Positions 10,078 through 20,637 of a stretch of DNA of 64,000 nt are shown piece after piece. How positions within the stretch are numbered: the first letter of the stretch is position 1; every line of letters begins with the position of its first letter. The position numbers and the translations under genes are program-made. The DNA is from Tenacibaculum discolor (lineage in GTDB: Bacteria; Bacteroidota; Bacteroidia; Flavobacteriales; Flavobacteriaceae): contig NZ_RCCS01000005.1 in assembly GCF_003664185.1 (NCBI RefSeq), forward strand, positions 434,001 through 498,000. The letters are read 5' to 3'. Under the pieces are notes generated by a model that was not told the DNA's origin, did not search any database, and saw only the letters and a program-made list of their open reading frames with translations.

Positions 10078-11428
10078 TCTTTAACTTCTGAAAATACTTT
10101 TTGGCTTCTTTTTTTACTTTAGGAGCTAAAATTAATGTTGAAATTACTGTTGGAATTGCCATTAGGGCATAAGCGCTATCAATTAAGTTAATTACAAAGT
10201 CTAGCTTTATAATAGAAGCGACAGCAATTGTAAAAATATAAATGTAGTTGTAATTCTTTCCTATTTTAGTGTTGGTCAAGAAGCTTAAACAACTCAACCC
10301 GTAAAAAGAGTAAGTAAATAACGTTGAAAAAGCAAAAATCAATACGCAAATAGTTAAAACAACACTCCCGATATTATGAGGAAGTACAGCATCAAACGCA
10401 GCTAAAGTCATAGAAATTCCGTTACCTTCAAAACCTTTCCAAACTCCCGAAGCCAAAATAGCTAGTGCGGTCAAAGAACAAACTAACAAGGTGTCAATAG
10501 CTGGGCCTAACATAGCAACCAATCCTTCACGAATAGGTTCTTTTGTTTTAGCTGTTCCATGCATCATAGGTGCAGTACCCAAACCAGCTTCATTAGAAAA
10601 TGCAGCACGTTTTACTCCCGTAATTATCAATGCTCCTAAAGCACCACCCAAAACAGATTTTCCCGAAAAAGCATCTTCAAAAATTAAAGAAAAAATTGCA
10701 GGAACTTGTTCTAAACGTAACATCAAAATTGTTAAAACGGTGAGAAGATATACTACAACCATTACAGGAACTAGTTTTCCTGCAACACTACCAATTCGTT
10801 TTATTCCACCAAAAATCACCATGGCCACAATAATAGCAGTGGTGATACCTAATAATAATTTAGCTGTAAAATGATTGGTTTCTTGTACTTGAAAAACATC
10901 TACCAGTGTTTGCGTGAGTTGATTTGCTTGAAAAGCAGGTAAAGTTCCTATTAACCCCGCAGCAGAGAAAAATAAAGCTAAAGGTTTCCACTTTTTCCCT
11001 AACCCTTCAGTAATAACATACATTGGTCCACCTTTTACATTTCCGTTTTCATCAGTTCCACGATACATTACCGATAGGCTACAAGTAAAAAACTTGGTAG
11101 CCATACCTACAAAGGCACTCACCCACATCCAAAAAATAGCACCAGGGCCTCCAGTTGCAATAGCAATAGCAACTCCGCTTATATTTCCCATACCCACTGT
11201 AGCTGCAATGGCAGAAGATAAAGCTTCATAATGTGATAAATCTCCAGGAGAATCAGCTTTGTCATATTTTCCTCTTAAAATAGCAATGGCATGACCTATA
11301 TATCTAAAAGGAATTAACCCAGAATACACAAATAGGTATAAACCGCCTCCTATGAGTAGTATTAATAATGGAATTCCCCATACCCAAGAAGAAAATTGAG
11401 TAACTAAGTCTTGAATGTTTGCAAACAT
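10064..11428 (-). CDS. sodium:alanine/glycine symporter (AGCS family)
   Basis: 454 residues and about ten to eleven membrane helices. The AGCS signatures are clear: GNISGVAIAIATGGPGAIFW near residues 78-97, KGGPMYVITEGLG, and GVKRAAFSNEAGLGTAPMMH with the conserved Asn-Glu-Ala-Gly. Members import alanine or glycine with Na+, which fits a marine organism. It stands alone: convergent with the M28 gene, and separated from the upstream gene on the same strand by a terminator hairpin at 11471-11510. Confidence 0.93.
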   Translation of the reverse strand: MFANIQDLVTQFSSWVWGIPLLILLIGGGLYLFVYSGLIPFRYIGHAIAILRGKYDKADSPGDLSHYEALSSAIAATVGMGNISGVAIAIATGGPGAIFWMWVSAFVGMATKFFTCSLSVMYRGTDENGNVKGGPMYVITEGLGKKWKPLALFFSAAGLIGTLPAFQANQLTQTLVDVFQVQETNHFTAKLLLGITTAIIVAMVIFGGIKRIGSVAGKLVPVMVVVYLLTVLTILMLRLEQVPAIFSLIFEDAFSGKSVLGGALGALIITGVKRAAFSNEAGLGTAPMMHGTAKTKEPIREGLVAMLGPAIDTLLVCSLTALAILASGVWKGFEGNGISMTLAAFDAVLPHNIGSVVLTICVLIFAFSTLFTYSFYGLSCLSFLTNTKIGKNYNYIYIFTIAVASIIKLDFVINLIDSAYALMAIPTVISTLILAPKVKKEAKKYFQKLKTNSF

Positions 11429-11470
11429 AAAGTGATATTTTAAGCGAAAGTACTAAAAGTGAGTATAAAC

Positions 11471-11510
11471 AAAAGAACGATAGCTGTGAATTAACAACTA
11501 TCGTTCTTTT
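11471..11510 (-). terminator. terminator after the 131-residue protein gene
   Basis: A 13-bp perfect stem (11471-11483 with 11498-11510, core GAACGATAG) with a 14-base loop and T-runs on both sides, 22 bp past the stop of the leftward gene. Confidence 0.8.
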
Positions 11511-11532
11511 GTGTTTTTTATATATGTTATGT

Positions 11533-11928
11533 TTATTTACAAACGATTCCTCTTTTTCCTAAGAACTCAATATCCCTTAAAAAGCCTTCTTGAATAGTCT
11601 CGGCTTGAAAAATAAAGGTTTTGTCATGTAGTCTGTTGTTTTCAAAGAAAGTTACCTGAAAACGATTGTCTAAATCAAATAACTCAGGTTGCATTAATTC
11701 AAACTTTTGATAACTATTTGCGGGAAGTTTATCTATTTTTCTTCGAAAAACTGAAGTGGTTTTAGTGTCTGAGAATCCTTGAGAAACAATAACTACCATT
11801 TCTAAATCGACATCTTTCTTGTTAAGAATGTATACATTCCAATCCTCTTTATTATCAATTTCATTTGTTTCTAAAACAATGGCTATTTCTACACCTGTTA
11901 TCTTAGGGATTTCTATATCTTTTTTCAT
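11533..11928 (-). CDS. conserved hypothetical cytoplasmic protein
   Basis: 131 residues, no signal peptide or membrane segment. The pattern of alternating strands with conserved-looking stretches (EDWNVYILNKKD, TTSVFRRKIDKLP, LDNRFQVTFFENN) suggests an all-beta domain. I do not recognise a named family. The product ends in a Cys-Lys. The gene follows pheS in the same direction but a terminator lies between them, and another follows it, so it appears monocistronic. Confidence 0.75.
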   Translation of the reverse strand: MKKDIEIPKITGVEIAIVLETNEIDNKEDWNVYILNKKDVDLEMVVIVSQGFSDTKTTSVFRRKIDKLPANSYQKFELMQPELFDLDNRFQVTFFENNRLHDKTFIFQAETIQEGFLRDIEFLGKRGIVCK

Positions 11929-11947
11929 TGAATACTTCTTTAAAAGG

Positions 11948-11976
11948 AAAGACGAAAGTTTAGTGCTTTCGTCTTT
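11948..11976 (-). terminator. terminator after pheS
   Basis: An 11-bp perfect stem (11948-11958 with 11966-11976, AAAGACGAAAG/CTTTCGTCTTT) with a 7-base loop, 26 bp past the pheS stop. It lies between pheS and the start of the next leftward gene. Confidence 0.8.
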
Positions 11977-12001
11977 TATTTTGTTTGAATTTATCTTAAA
12001 A

Positions 12002-13021
12002 TTAAATTACAGATTTAAACTGCTCTAAGAAACGCTTGTCATTTTCGTAGAACATACGAATATCTGGAATTTGGTATAACAACATTGCAATACGCTCAAT
12101 ACCCATTCCGAAGGCATAACCACTATACTTAGTTGGATCGATATTACAGTTCTTTAATACATTAGGATCTACCATACCACATCCCATAATCTCTAACCAA
12201 CCAGTTCCTTTGGTAATTCTGTAGTCGGTTTCAGTTTCTAATCCCCAATAAATATCTACTTCAGCACTTGGCTCAGTAAATGGGAAATATGACGGACGTA
12301 AACGTATTTTAGATTTACCAAACATTTCTTTGGTAAAGTATAATAAGGTCTGTTTTAAGTCAGCAAAAGAAACATCAGTATCAATGTATAACCCCTCTAC
12401 TTGATGGAATATACAGTGTGCACGTGCAGAAATATCTTCATTTCTAAACACACGCCCTGGAGAAATTGTACGAATTGGAGGTTTGTTGTTTTCCATATAG
12501 CGTACTTGTACCGATGAGGTATGTGTTCTTAACAACGTATCAGGATTCTTTTCAATAAAGAAAGTATCCTGCATATCACGTGCCGGATGATATTCTGGTA
12601 AGTTTAAAGCAGTAAAGTTGTGCCAATCATCTTCAATTTCTGGTCCTTCAGAAACAGTAAAACCAATACGGTTAAATACTTCGATAATTTGATTCTTTAC
12701 TAATGAAATTGGGTGGCGAGAACCTAGGTTAATTGGCTCTGATGGACGTGTTAAGTCACCATAAACACCTTTTTCTTCAACAGCATTTTCTATAGCTTCT
12801 TTTAAAGTGTTTACTTTTTCTTCAGCAGAATTTTTAAGTAAATTAATGGTTTGCCCAAATTCTTTCTTTTGGTCGTTAGGTACATTTTTAAACTCAGCAA
12901 ATAAATCTTTTAAAATTCCTTTGCTTCCTAAATACTTAATTCTAAATGTTTCTATTTCTTCTTTTGAAGTGGTATTAAAAGCATTTACCTCTCCAATCAA
13001 TTCTTTTACCTTGTCTAACAT
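12002..13021 (-). CDS. pheS: phenylalanyl-tRNA synthetase alpha subunit
   Basis: 339 residues, the standard length. An N-terminal coiled-coil arm (about residues 1-90) precedes the class II core: motif 1 around [19 protein letters not shown], the [11 protein letters not shown] segment, motif 2 ([19 protein letters not shown]), and motif 3 with [12 protein letters not shown]. It forms an alpha2-beta2 enzyme with PheT; pheT is not adjacent, as is common in Bacteroidota. A -7 promoter box lies 23 bp upstream of the start. Confidence 0.98.
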   Translation of the reverse strand: MLDKVKELIGEVNAFNTTSKEEIETFRIKYLGSKGILKDLFAEFKNVPNDQKKEFGQTINLLKNSAEEKVNTLKEAIENAVEEKGVYGDLTRPSEPINLGSRHPISLVKNQIIEVFNRIGFTVSEGPEIEDDWHNFTALNLPEYHPARDMQDTFFIEKNPDTLLRTHTSSVQVRYMENNKPPIRTISPGRVFRNEDISARAHCIFHQVEGLYIDTDVSFADLKQTLLYFTKEMFGKSKIRLRPSYFPFTEPSAEVDIYWGLETETDYRITKGTGWLEIMGCGMVDPNVLKNCNIDPTKYSGYAFGMGIERIAMLLYQIPDIRMFYENDKRFLEQFKSVI

Positions 13022-13043
13022 AATCTTTCCAAAAGTTAAGGTG

Positions 13044-13051
13044 CAAATTTA
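13044..13051 (-). promoter_or_regulatory. -7 box for pheS
   Basis: Minus-strand TAAATTTG matches TAnnTTTG exactly and lies just upstream of the pheS ATG at a distance compatible with a short leader. Confidence 0.6.
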
Positions 13052-13155
13052 CGTTTTTTTGTGTAAAAAAAAGGACTTTTGGTTGTGTTTGCAAAAACAC
13101 CAATAAAATAAGGGAAATAAACAGAAAAATAGAAATTAACGAATAGTAAAATAAT

Positions 13156-13163
13156 TATATTTG
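13156..13163 (+). promoter_or_regulatory. -7 box for gdhA
   Basis: TATATTTG, an exact TAnnTTTG match, 49 bp before the gdhA ATG. No obvious -33 TTG at the usual distance. Confidence 0.6.
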
Positions 13164-13188
13164 CATAGTAAAATTGTTAATATTATAA

Positions 13189-14556
<1,368 letters not shown>

Positions 14557-14580
14557 TCTACAGAACAATAAATAAAATCA

Positions 14581-14610
14581 AAGCCTCATAGAATTCTATG
14601 AGGCTTTTTT
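14581..14610 (+). terminator. terminator after gdhA
   Basis: A perfect 26-bp palindrome (14581-14606, arms AAGCCTCATAGAA) followed by a T6 run, 24 bp past the gdhA stop; it can also serve the convergent gene. Confidence 0.88.
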
Positions 14611-14633
14611 ATTAGGGAATAATCGGGTAGTAA

Positions 14634-14966
14634 TTATTTATTGCTACTTTTTTCTATGATTAAAGGCATCTTATAGATATGGTTCTTTACCGTTAATTCC
14701 TTATTTATAAGTTTATAATTTAATCTACTTTTTACATAGTGACAAACTTGTTCTGTATCACAGTTAACGTTCAAAATAACGATCTCGCCTTTTTTGTTTA
14801 TTAAAAACTCTACAGTAGTTTTTACTTCCTTATCAAGAACAAAATTAGGGTTACCTAATAGTTCAACGATTTTTGATCTTATTTGCTCTTTTGCAGGGTT
14901 CTCGTTTGTTGAAAATACTGATGTACTCATTAGAGTAATGAATATTAATACAAATAACTTTTTCAT
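14634..14966 (-). CDS. small secreted protein with TonB-C-like pattern
   Basis: 110 residues. The first ~19 residues form a signal peptide (KKLFVLIFITLMSTSVFS), so it should be periplasmic or secreted. The remainder has the strand pattern VEFLINKKGEIVILNVN, with a helix KSRLNYKLI and KMPLII near the end, reminiscent of the TonB C-terminal fold but much shorter than usual. Two cysteines (DTEQVC and the one before) could pair. I do not assign a named family. It is convergent with gdhA and stands alone. Confidence 0.65.
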   Translation of the reverse strand: MKKLFVLIFITLMSTSVFSTNENPAKEQIRSKIVELLGNPNFVLDKEVKTTVEFLINKKGEIVILNVNCDTEQVCHYVKSRLNYKLINKELTVKNHIYKMPLIIEKSSNK

Positions 14967-15302
14967 TTTTTAAGTTTTAGGGTTTGTTTTTAAGTTTGTT
15001 TGTTAAAATTTAACGATATAAAAGTATTGTAAATGAGTTTTTTAAGGTGTTATTTTTAATTAATAAAATATTGTTTTAAAGTAAAGTATATAAGCGTTTT
15101 ATAACTTTTTTACATATAATTAATATTGAAGATATTTCTATTTTTTACTTCCCTTTTTTGATGAATTTTAAATAAATCAGTGGTTTTTATTAAAATCTAT
15201 AAATTTATTTTCTAGCTTTATATAATTCGTTAATCACTAAGGTTAGTTTTATGTTATAAAATCCATTCATTTTTGTACTTTCGAGAGGTAAACAAATCTT
15301 AA
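14967..15302 (+). other. intergenic region without recognised features
   Basis: 336 bp of very AT-rich DNA between two divergent genes. I see no ORF worth calling, no strong hairpin and no tandem repeat. A TACTTTCG near 15277-15284, one base off the TAnnTTTG consensus, could be the -7 box of the nuclease-fold gene at 15303. Confidence 0.5.
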
Positions 15303-16262
15303 ATGATATCAAATAGAAGAAGAAATAGGTACACCGTTGCTTTTTATAATGTCGAAAATTTATTTGACACTGTTGATAATCCTAATACCTATGACAATGA
15401 TTATACGCCAAACGGTAAATTAAGATGGAGTAGGAAGAAATATAATCATAAACTTAGAAAAATTACATCTGTTATTAGTCAGCTTGGGAATAACCAATCT
15501 GCTCATCCACCAGTTATTGTTGGTTTGGTGGAAGTTGAAAATGCCAAAGTTGTAAAAGACTTAGTAAAGCATAAAAATCTATCAAAGTTTAATTACGACT
15601 ATGTTCATTACGATTCACCAGATGAAAGAGGTATTGATGTTGCTTTGATGTATAATAAAGATTTCTTTGAAGTGATATTCTCTGAAACATATCCACTTTC
15701 ACTAACAGATGATGAAGGTGATGTAGATTATACGCGTGATTTGTTAGTGGTTAAGGGAATGTTTAATGATGAAGTAGTACATGTTTTAATTAATCATTGG
15801 CCTTCACGAAGAGAAGGAGAAACAGAAACCGAAAAAAATAGAATTAAGGCAGCTCAATTGACTCGTAGTGTTATGGATAAGATTAAAGAGGAAGAAAGTG
15901 CTCCGAAATTCATTGTTATGGGAGATTTTAATGATAATCCAATAAATAAAAGTATTGAAGATCATTTAATGTCTGAAGACTTGTATAATCCAATGAAACC
16001 TTTGTATGAAAGAGGAATAGGAACCACAACACATTATAAAAAATGGCATTTGTTTGATCAAATTATTTTTTCAAGAGATTTTTTTGATATGGAAAAAAGT
16101 AAGCACAGTTTTTTACATGCTAAGGTTTATAATAGAGATTGGTTAAAAATATACAAAGGGAAATATGAAGGAAGTCCATTTAGAACTTTTATAGGACCTT
16201 TTTACAAAGGAGGCTTTTCAGATCATTTTCCTATATATATAACCCTTGAAAAAGAAGTATAA
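15303..16262 (+). CDS. endonuclease/exonuclease/phosphatase family protein
   Basis: 319 residues, no signal peptide. The DNase I-like fold is marked by FYNVENLFDT at the start, VGLVEVEN (metal-binding Glu), ININHWPSR-type catalytic His region (here LINHWPSRREG), VMGDFNDNP (Asp/Asn pair) and the terminal GGFSDHFPI His. Members cleave phosphodiesters in nucleic acids or phospholipids; the substrate is not predictable. It is convergent with glmS and shares a bidirectional terminator with it. Confidence 0.88.
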   Translation: MISNRRRNRYTVAFYNVENLFDTVDNPNTYDNDYTPNGKLRWSRKKYNHKLRKITSVISQLGNNQSAHPPVIVGLVEVENAKVVKDLVKHKNLSKFNYDYVHYDSPDERGIDVALMYNKDFFEVIFSETYPLSLTDDEGDVDYTRDLLVVKGMFNDEVVHVLINHWPSRREGETETEKNRIKAAQLTRSVMDKIKEEESAPKFIVMGDFNDNPINKSIEDHLMSEDLYNPMKPLYERGIGTTTHYKKWHLFDQIIFSRDFFDMEKSKHSFLHAKVYNRDWLKIYKGKYEGSPFRTFIGPFYKGGFSDHFPIYITLEKEV

Positions 16263-16264
16263 AA

Positions 16265-16290
16265 AAATCCTGAGAAATTTCTCAGGATTT
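16265..16290. terminator. bidirectional terminator between nuclease-fold gene and glmS
   Basis: A perfect 26-bp palindrome (arms AAATCCTGAGAAA), preceded by an A-run and followed by a T/A-rich stretch, lying between two converging genes. Confidence 0.85.
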
Positions 16291-16312
16291 ATATTTTAAA
16301 TAAAATCGATTG

Positions 16313-18169
16313 TTATTCAACAGTAACCGATTTAGCTAAGTTTCTTGGTTGATCAACATTTTTGCCTAACATAACTGCTATATGGTATGACAGTAATTGA
16401 AACGGTATTGTTGTTAATAAAGGAGAAAAAGCTTCTTCTGTGTCTGGAATTTCAATTACATGGTCAGCTATTTCCTTAACAGTTTCATCACCTTCAGTAA
16501 CGATTGCTACTATTTTTCCGCTACGAGACTTAATTTCTTGAATATTACTTACTACTTTCTCATAATGACCTCTACTTGTAGCAATCACAAAAACAGGCAT
16601 GTTTTCATCAATTAAAGCAATAGGTCCGTGCTTCATTTCAGCTGCAGGATAACCCTCAGCATGGATATAAGAGATTTCTTTTAATTTTAAAGCTCCTTCT
16701 AAAGCCACAGGAAAATTAAACCCTCTACCTAAATATAGGCAGTTTTTAGCGTCTTTATAAACGGCCGCTATTTCTTTAACTTGGGCATCAATTTTTAATA
16801 AACTTTCTACCTGAGCAGGAATTTGCTGCATCGTTTGTAAATAAGTATTCACAGCAGATGTAGATAAAGTTCCTTTAGCTTGAGCTAGCTTTAAAGCAAT
16901 TAATGAAAGTACTGTTATTTGTGTTGTAAATGCTTTGGTTGACGCTACACCAATTTCAGGTCCAGCATGTGTATAAGCACCAGCATGTGTTTCTCTAGCG
17001 ATAGAAGAACCTACTACATTACATATACCAAAAACAAAAGCCCCTTTAGATTTAGCTAATTTAATAGCTGCTAAAGTATCAGCAGTTTCTCCAGACTGAG
17101 AAATAGCAATCACTACATCTTTTGGGGAAATAATAGGGTTACGGTATCTAAATTCTGAAGCATACTCAACCTCAACAGGAATGCGAGCCATGTCTTCAAA
17201 AAGATATTCTCCTACTAAACCAGCGTGCCAAGAAGTACCACATGCTACAATAATAATTCTGTCAGCGTTTAAGAACTTAGACATATTATCATCAACACCT
17301 GCCATTTTTATAATTCCTTCGTTGGCAAGCATTCTACCTCTATAGGTATCTATAATAGCTTTAGGTTGTTCGTAAATTTCTTTTAGCATAAAGTGATCAT
17401 AACCACCTTTTTCTATTTGTTCAAGGCTTAATTGTAATTTTTGAATATTCGTATCAATTTCTTTATCACTCTCAATTTTACGAACCTTAATCCCTTTGTC
17501 CTTTTTTATAATGGCTAATTCACCATCTTCAAGGTAAATAGCATCTTTTGTATATTCAATAAAAGGAGAAGCATCTGAGGCAACAAAAAACTCTTCATTG
17601 TTCTTTCCAACTCCAATAGCAATAGGACTACCTAATCGAGCTACGACTAACTCATTAGGCTTTGTTTTGTCAAAAACAGCAATTGCATAAGCTCCAATAA
17701 CATTAGTTAAAGCTAATTGGACTGCTTTTCCTAGCTTGCACCCTTCACTTTTTTTAATTTCTTCAATAAGGTTTACTAAAACTTCTGTATCTGTATCACT
17801 CTTGAATTCATAACCTCTTGAGATTAACTCTTTCTTAATGGTATCGTAGTTTTCTATAATTCCATTATGAACAATTACGATGTTTCCAGATTGAGAAAAA
17901 TGTGGGTGAGAATTTACATCGTTAGGAACACCATGAGTTGCCCAGCGAGTATGACCAATTCCTATATTTCCTTTTTTTCTTTTCTCTTCTTTATTTGTAA
18001 TTACTTCTAAGTCAGAAACCTTTCCTTTTGTTTTTGATAAGTGCATTGTTTCACCATCATACATCATGATTCCAGCACTATCGTAACCTCTATACTCTAA
18101 TCGCTTAAGCCCATTAATTACAATTGGGTAAGCTTCTCTATGTCCAATATATCCTGTAATTCCGCACAT
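16313..18169 (-). CDS. glmS: glutamine--fructose-6-phosphate aminotransferase
   Basis: 618 residues. Cys2 directly after the initiator Met (MCGITGYIG) is the N-terminal nucleophile of the glutaminase domain, with HTRWATHG and HNGIIENY following. Two SIS isomerase domains begin near residues 300 and 470 (CGTSWHAG, SQSGETADT, LEGALKLKEISY). The C-terminus PRNLAKSVTVE is the canonical GlmS tail. It makes glucosamine-6-phosphate, the entry to peptidoglycan and LPS precursors. It is the last gene of a leftward set, 9 bp after the DUF4270 gene. No glmS ribozyme is possible in so short a gap. Confidence 0.98.
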   Translation of the reverse strand: MCGITGYIGHREAYPIVINGLKRLEYRGYDSAGIMMYDGETMHLSKTKGKVSDLEVITNKEEKRKKGNIGIGHTRWATHGVPNDVNSHPHFSQSGNIVIVHNGIIENYDTIKKELISRGYEFKSDTDTEVLVNLIEEIKKSEGCKLGKAVQLALTNVIGAYAIAVFDKTKPNELVVARLGSPIAIGVGKNNEEFFVASDASPFIEYTKDAIYLEDGELAIIKKDKGIKVRKIESDKEIDTNIQKLQLSLEQIEKGGYDHFMLKEIYEQPKAIIDTYRGRMLANEGIIKMAGVDDNMSKFLNADRIIIVACGTSWHAGLVGEYLFEDMARIPVEVEYASEFRYRNPIISPKDVVIAISQSGETADTLAAIKLAKSKGAFVFGICNVVGSSIARETHAGAYTHAGPEIGVASTKAFTTQITVLSLIALKLAQAKGTLSTSAVNTYLQTMQQIPAQVESLLKIDAQVKEIAAVYKDAKNCLYLGRGFNFPVALEGALKLKEISYIHAEGYPAAEMKHGPIALIDENMPVFVIATSRGHYEKVVSNIQEIKSRSGKIVAIVTEGDETVKEIADHVIEIPDTEEAFSPLLTTIPFQLLSYHIAVMLGKNVDQPRNLAKSVTVE

Positions 18170-18178
18170 AACAACTTG

Positions 18179-19726
18179 TTATTTTTCTTTTGAATATGAT
18201 ATTTTTAAAACGGCTCTTTTGTTTCCATTAGCAGTTCCATCACCATTAAGCAATGTTACTGCTCTCGGGTTCCAGTTATAAGATTTAACAGAAGTTGTCA
18301 AAACATTATTGTTAACGGGTACATCTGTAGGGTTATATACTTTTAAAACTAAAGGATCAGTAGTTGTGTTTTCATCTCCTGATAATAGTTTAGAAATATA
18401 ATCAGTAATTCTAAATGTATATTTTTCAGGATTTTTATCTTCAGTTTTCTCTAAAAGACCTCCAAAAGAAGTAGGGTCAACATAAGCATCTGTTAACTGA
18501 GTTGGTGAAATGCCACCTGTTTCATTTTTCTTATTTTGATATAAGAATAATCGCTGAGGAATAATATCAGCATCATTATTAATTGCTTGATTTATATAAA
18601 AAGTAAGAGAAGCATCATTGATTAACCAATTATTGCTTTTTAACTCTTGAACTTTAGTTTCGTCTAAAACTTTAACTTTAGCCATACTTCCAGCAGTTCC
18701 TTGAATAACAAAATTATTAGCAGGAGCAGAGGTTGTAGCAGGAGACATTTTGTAATGACTATTTCTTATACCTGAAAGAGAGAAAGAATACTTTTTTTGA
18801 AGAGTATCTTTAACGGCAGTACCATCTACTTCAGATATAGTGTAGTGAAAATCTACAGATGGAGTAGGTGAAGAAGCTAGGTTTAATGGAACAAGTGATC
18901 CATCACTTCCAGTTGCAACTATTTTAATCCCTCTAAAATAATCATCAAAAACTTCTTTAGATGCAAACTCTCCACTATGAAATTTATCCCAAAATAAAGC
19001 TTTCATTTTTGCCATATCTAAAGGAATTGCTAAAAAAGGAACTTTAAGTTTTTGTGAGTTTATGACTCTAACAGTATCTTTATAAGTAGTTGTACTTGTT
19101 AATGAAGAGGATCTGTCAATTCTATCAAAAATGAATGTAGTGTCTGTAGCTTTGGGTTTTAATTCATAAATACCACCTTCGCTTAATACATTATTTCCTA
19201 AGTATTCTTTATCAGAAAAGAAAGTGTTTCTTTTAGATGGATCACTAGGGTCTAATGTATTTAAGTATGTTTCATTTTGGAATACCTGAATATTGGTTGC
19301 AATATCAGGATTACCTAAAATAGAATCTAATTTAAAACTTGTAACTCCATCTGTTGTACCTGTAGAGGTAGCTTGGTATGGAATTTTTAAGATAACCTTA
19401 TCAAGATTGAATACAGTTGTGTCAGTATCTTTATTGTTTAAGTTTGAGATATAACCAAGTTGAGAAATGATTGAGGCTTCAATTTTTTCTGCATTAGGGT
19501 TATTGTATACGCCAAGCCAATAATCACTGATACTAGCGTTAATATTGTCGGCTTGTACACTTTCTATATCTATAGGTGTTATTTCAACATCCAATAATAT
19601 TTCTCCTGTTTCAAACTTATCGTTGTTAACAACGTTTGTTCCAACCTCACTAAAATCTTTTTCACAAGATGTAATAGCTGCTAAACATAGCAAGCTAATA
19701 CCAAGTACACCAATTTTTCTAATCAT
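18179..19726 (-). CDS. DUF4270 family lipoprotein
   Basis: 515 residues. A lipoprotein signal peptide ends in AAITSC (Cys20), followed by EKDFSEVGTNVVNNDKF, the characteristic start of DUF4270 proteins in Bacteroidota. The rest is beta-rich with low Cys content; the function of the family is not established, though envelope location is clear from the lipobox. Its start codon overlaps the stop of the upstream GT5-like gene by one base (TAATG), indicating translational coupling, and glmS follows after 9 bp. The three form one transcription unit. Confidence 0.92.
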   Translation of the reverse strand: MIRKIGVLGISLLCLAAITSCEKDFSEVGTNVVNNDKFETGEILLDVEITPIDIESVQADNINASISDYWLGVYNNPNAEKIEASIISQLGYISNLNNKDTDTTVFNLDKVILKIPYQATSTGTTDGVTSFKLDSILGNPDIATNIQVFQNETYLNTLDPSDPSKRNTFFSDKEYLGNNVLSEGGIYELKPKATDTTFIFDRIDRSSSLTSTTTYKDTVRVINSQKLKVPFLAIPLDMAKMKALFWDKFHSGEFASKEVFDDYFRGIKIVATGSDGSLVPLNLASSPTPSVDFHYTISEVDGTAVKDTLQKKYSFSLSGIRNSHYKMSPATTSAPANNFVIQGTAGSMAKVKVLDETKVQELKSNNWLINDASLTFYINQAINNDADIIPQRLFLYQNKKNETGGISPTQLTDAYVDPTSFGGLLEKTEDKNPEKYTFRITDYISKLLSGDENTTTDPLVLKVYNPTDVPVNNNVLTTSVKSYNWNPRAVTLLNGDGTANGNKRAVLKISYSKEK

Positions 19727-20541
19727 TATTCGCTTAATTCTAAAACGTTTTCTTTATAAAATTCTAAATATGCTTCAGTTAAAGTTTCCTCTGATTGGAA
19801 ATCTAGAACCTTTACATTGCTTTCTTCAATGAAAGTTTCAATTTCTTCAGGTAAAACTTCGCTACCTTTTATAATAGCATCTGAATTTTCAATAGCGCTC
19901 TTTAAAATGTTAGTATGGCTTGGTGTTTCTATTGTAGCCACTTTAGAATCTTCAATTTTATCAAAGCGAACTTTGTTAGCTAATTCTTTACCCAAATCCT
20001 CAATATCACTATTGTAAAGCGAAGTTACAATCTTGCTCTCAGCAAACAATGGTTCCTCCTTATAAAATTCTCTTAAATATAATGGAAGTAACGAAGCCAT
20101 CCATCCGTGAACATGAATAATATCAGGAGCCCAGTTTAGCTTCTTAACAGTTTCAACAACACCTTTGGCGAAGAAAATCATACGTTCATCATTGTCGTCA
20201 AATAGTTTGTCATCTTCGTCAGAATATACAGCCTTACGCTTAAAATATTCGTCATTGTCAATAAAATAAACTTGCATCCTTTCTTTAGGTATAGAAGCAA
20301 CTTTAATTATTAGCGGCATATCCATGTCGTTAATAATCAAGTTCATACCCGATAGACGAATAACTTCATGTAACTGATGCCTTCGCTCGTTAATAACCCC
20401 AAAACGAGGCATAAATATACGGGTTTGAATTCCTTTAGAATGTGCATTTTTAGCAACGTTAAATGCGGTAGACGATAATTCTGTTTCTGGTAAATATGGT
20501 GTTACCTCTGATGAAACATATAAAATTCTCTTATCCTTCAT
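19726..20541 (-). CDS. glycogen/starch synthase-like protein, N-terminal (GT5) domain only
   Basis: 271 residues matching the first Rossmann domain of GT5 glycogen synthases: RILYVSSEVTPY at the start, the RIFMPRFG segment and DIIHVHGWMASLLPLYL. Full GlgA proteins are about 470-480 residues; here the whole second (nucleotide-binding) domain is missing, and the ADP-glucose contact motif KTGGL expected near residue 17 is absent (PYLPETELSS stands there). Catalysis as a glycogen synthase therefore looks unlikely; a binding or regulatory role is possible (inference). It heads the operon with the DUF4270 lipoprotein and glmS, and is divergent from panC. Confidence 0.85.
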   Translation of the reverse strand: MKDKRILYVSSEVTPYLPETELSSTAFNVAKNAHSKGIQTRIFMPRFGVINERRHQLHEVIRLSGMNLIINDMDMPLIIKVASIPKERMQVYFIDNDEYFKRKAVYSDEDDKLFDDNDERMIFFAKGVVETVKKLNWAPDIIHVHGWMASLLPLYLREFYKEEPLFAESKIVTSLYNSDIEDLGKELANKVRFDKIEDSKVATIETPSHTNILKSAIENSDAIIKGSEVLPEEIETFIEESNVKVLDFQSEETLTEAYLEFYKENVLELSE

Positions 20542-20567
20542 TAAATCGGTCTCTTTTATTGAAGGTG

Positions 20568-20575
20568 CAAAAATA
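20568..20575 (-). promoter_or_regulatory. -7 box for the GT5-like/DUF4270/glmS operon
   Basis: Minus-strand TATTTTTG, an exact TAnnTTTG match, 26 bp before the ATG at 20541. Confidence 0.6.
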
Positions 20576-20607
20576 CGAAATTTAATGCAAAAATCGTGTT
20601 AAATTGC

Positions 20608-20615
20608 TAATTTTG
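20608..20615 (+). promoter_or_regulatory. -7 box for panC
   Basis: TAATTTTG matches TAnnTTTG. Transcription from it would begin near 20622, downstream of the in-frame ATG at 20617; this supports the later ATG at 20638 as the panC start. Confidence 0.6.
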
Positions 20616-20637
20616 CATGCATTTCAATAAAATAACA

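Noticed and set aside
10491..10874. 127-codon plus-strand ORF
   Set aside because: It lies fully inside the well-supported symporter gene on the opposite strand and reads as Pro/Thr/Ile-rich shadow sequence without a family pattern.
16265..16312. glmS ribozyme or riboswitch
   Set aside because: The structure here is on the 3' side of glmS; upstream of glmS there are only 9 bp to the previous gene.
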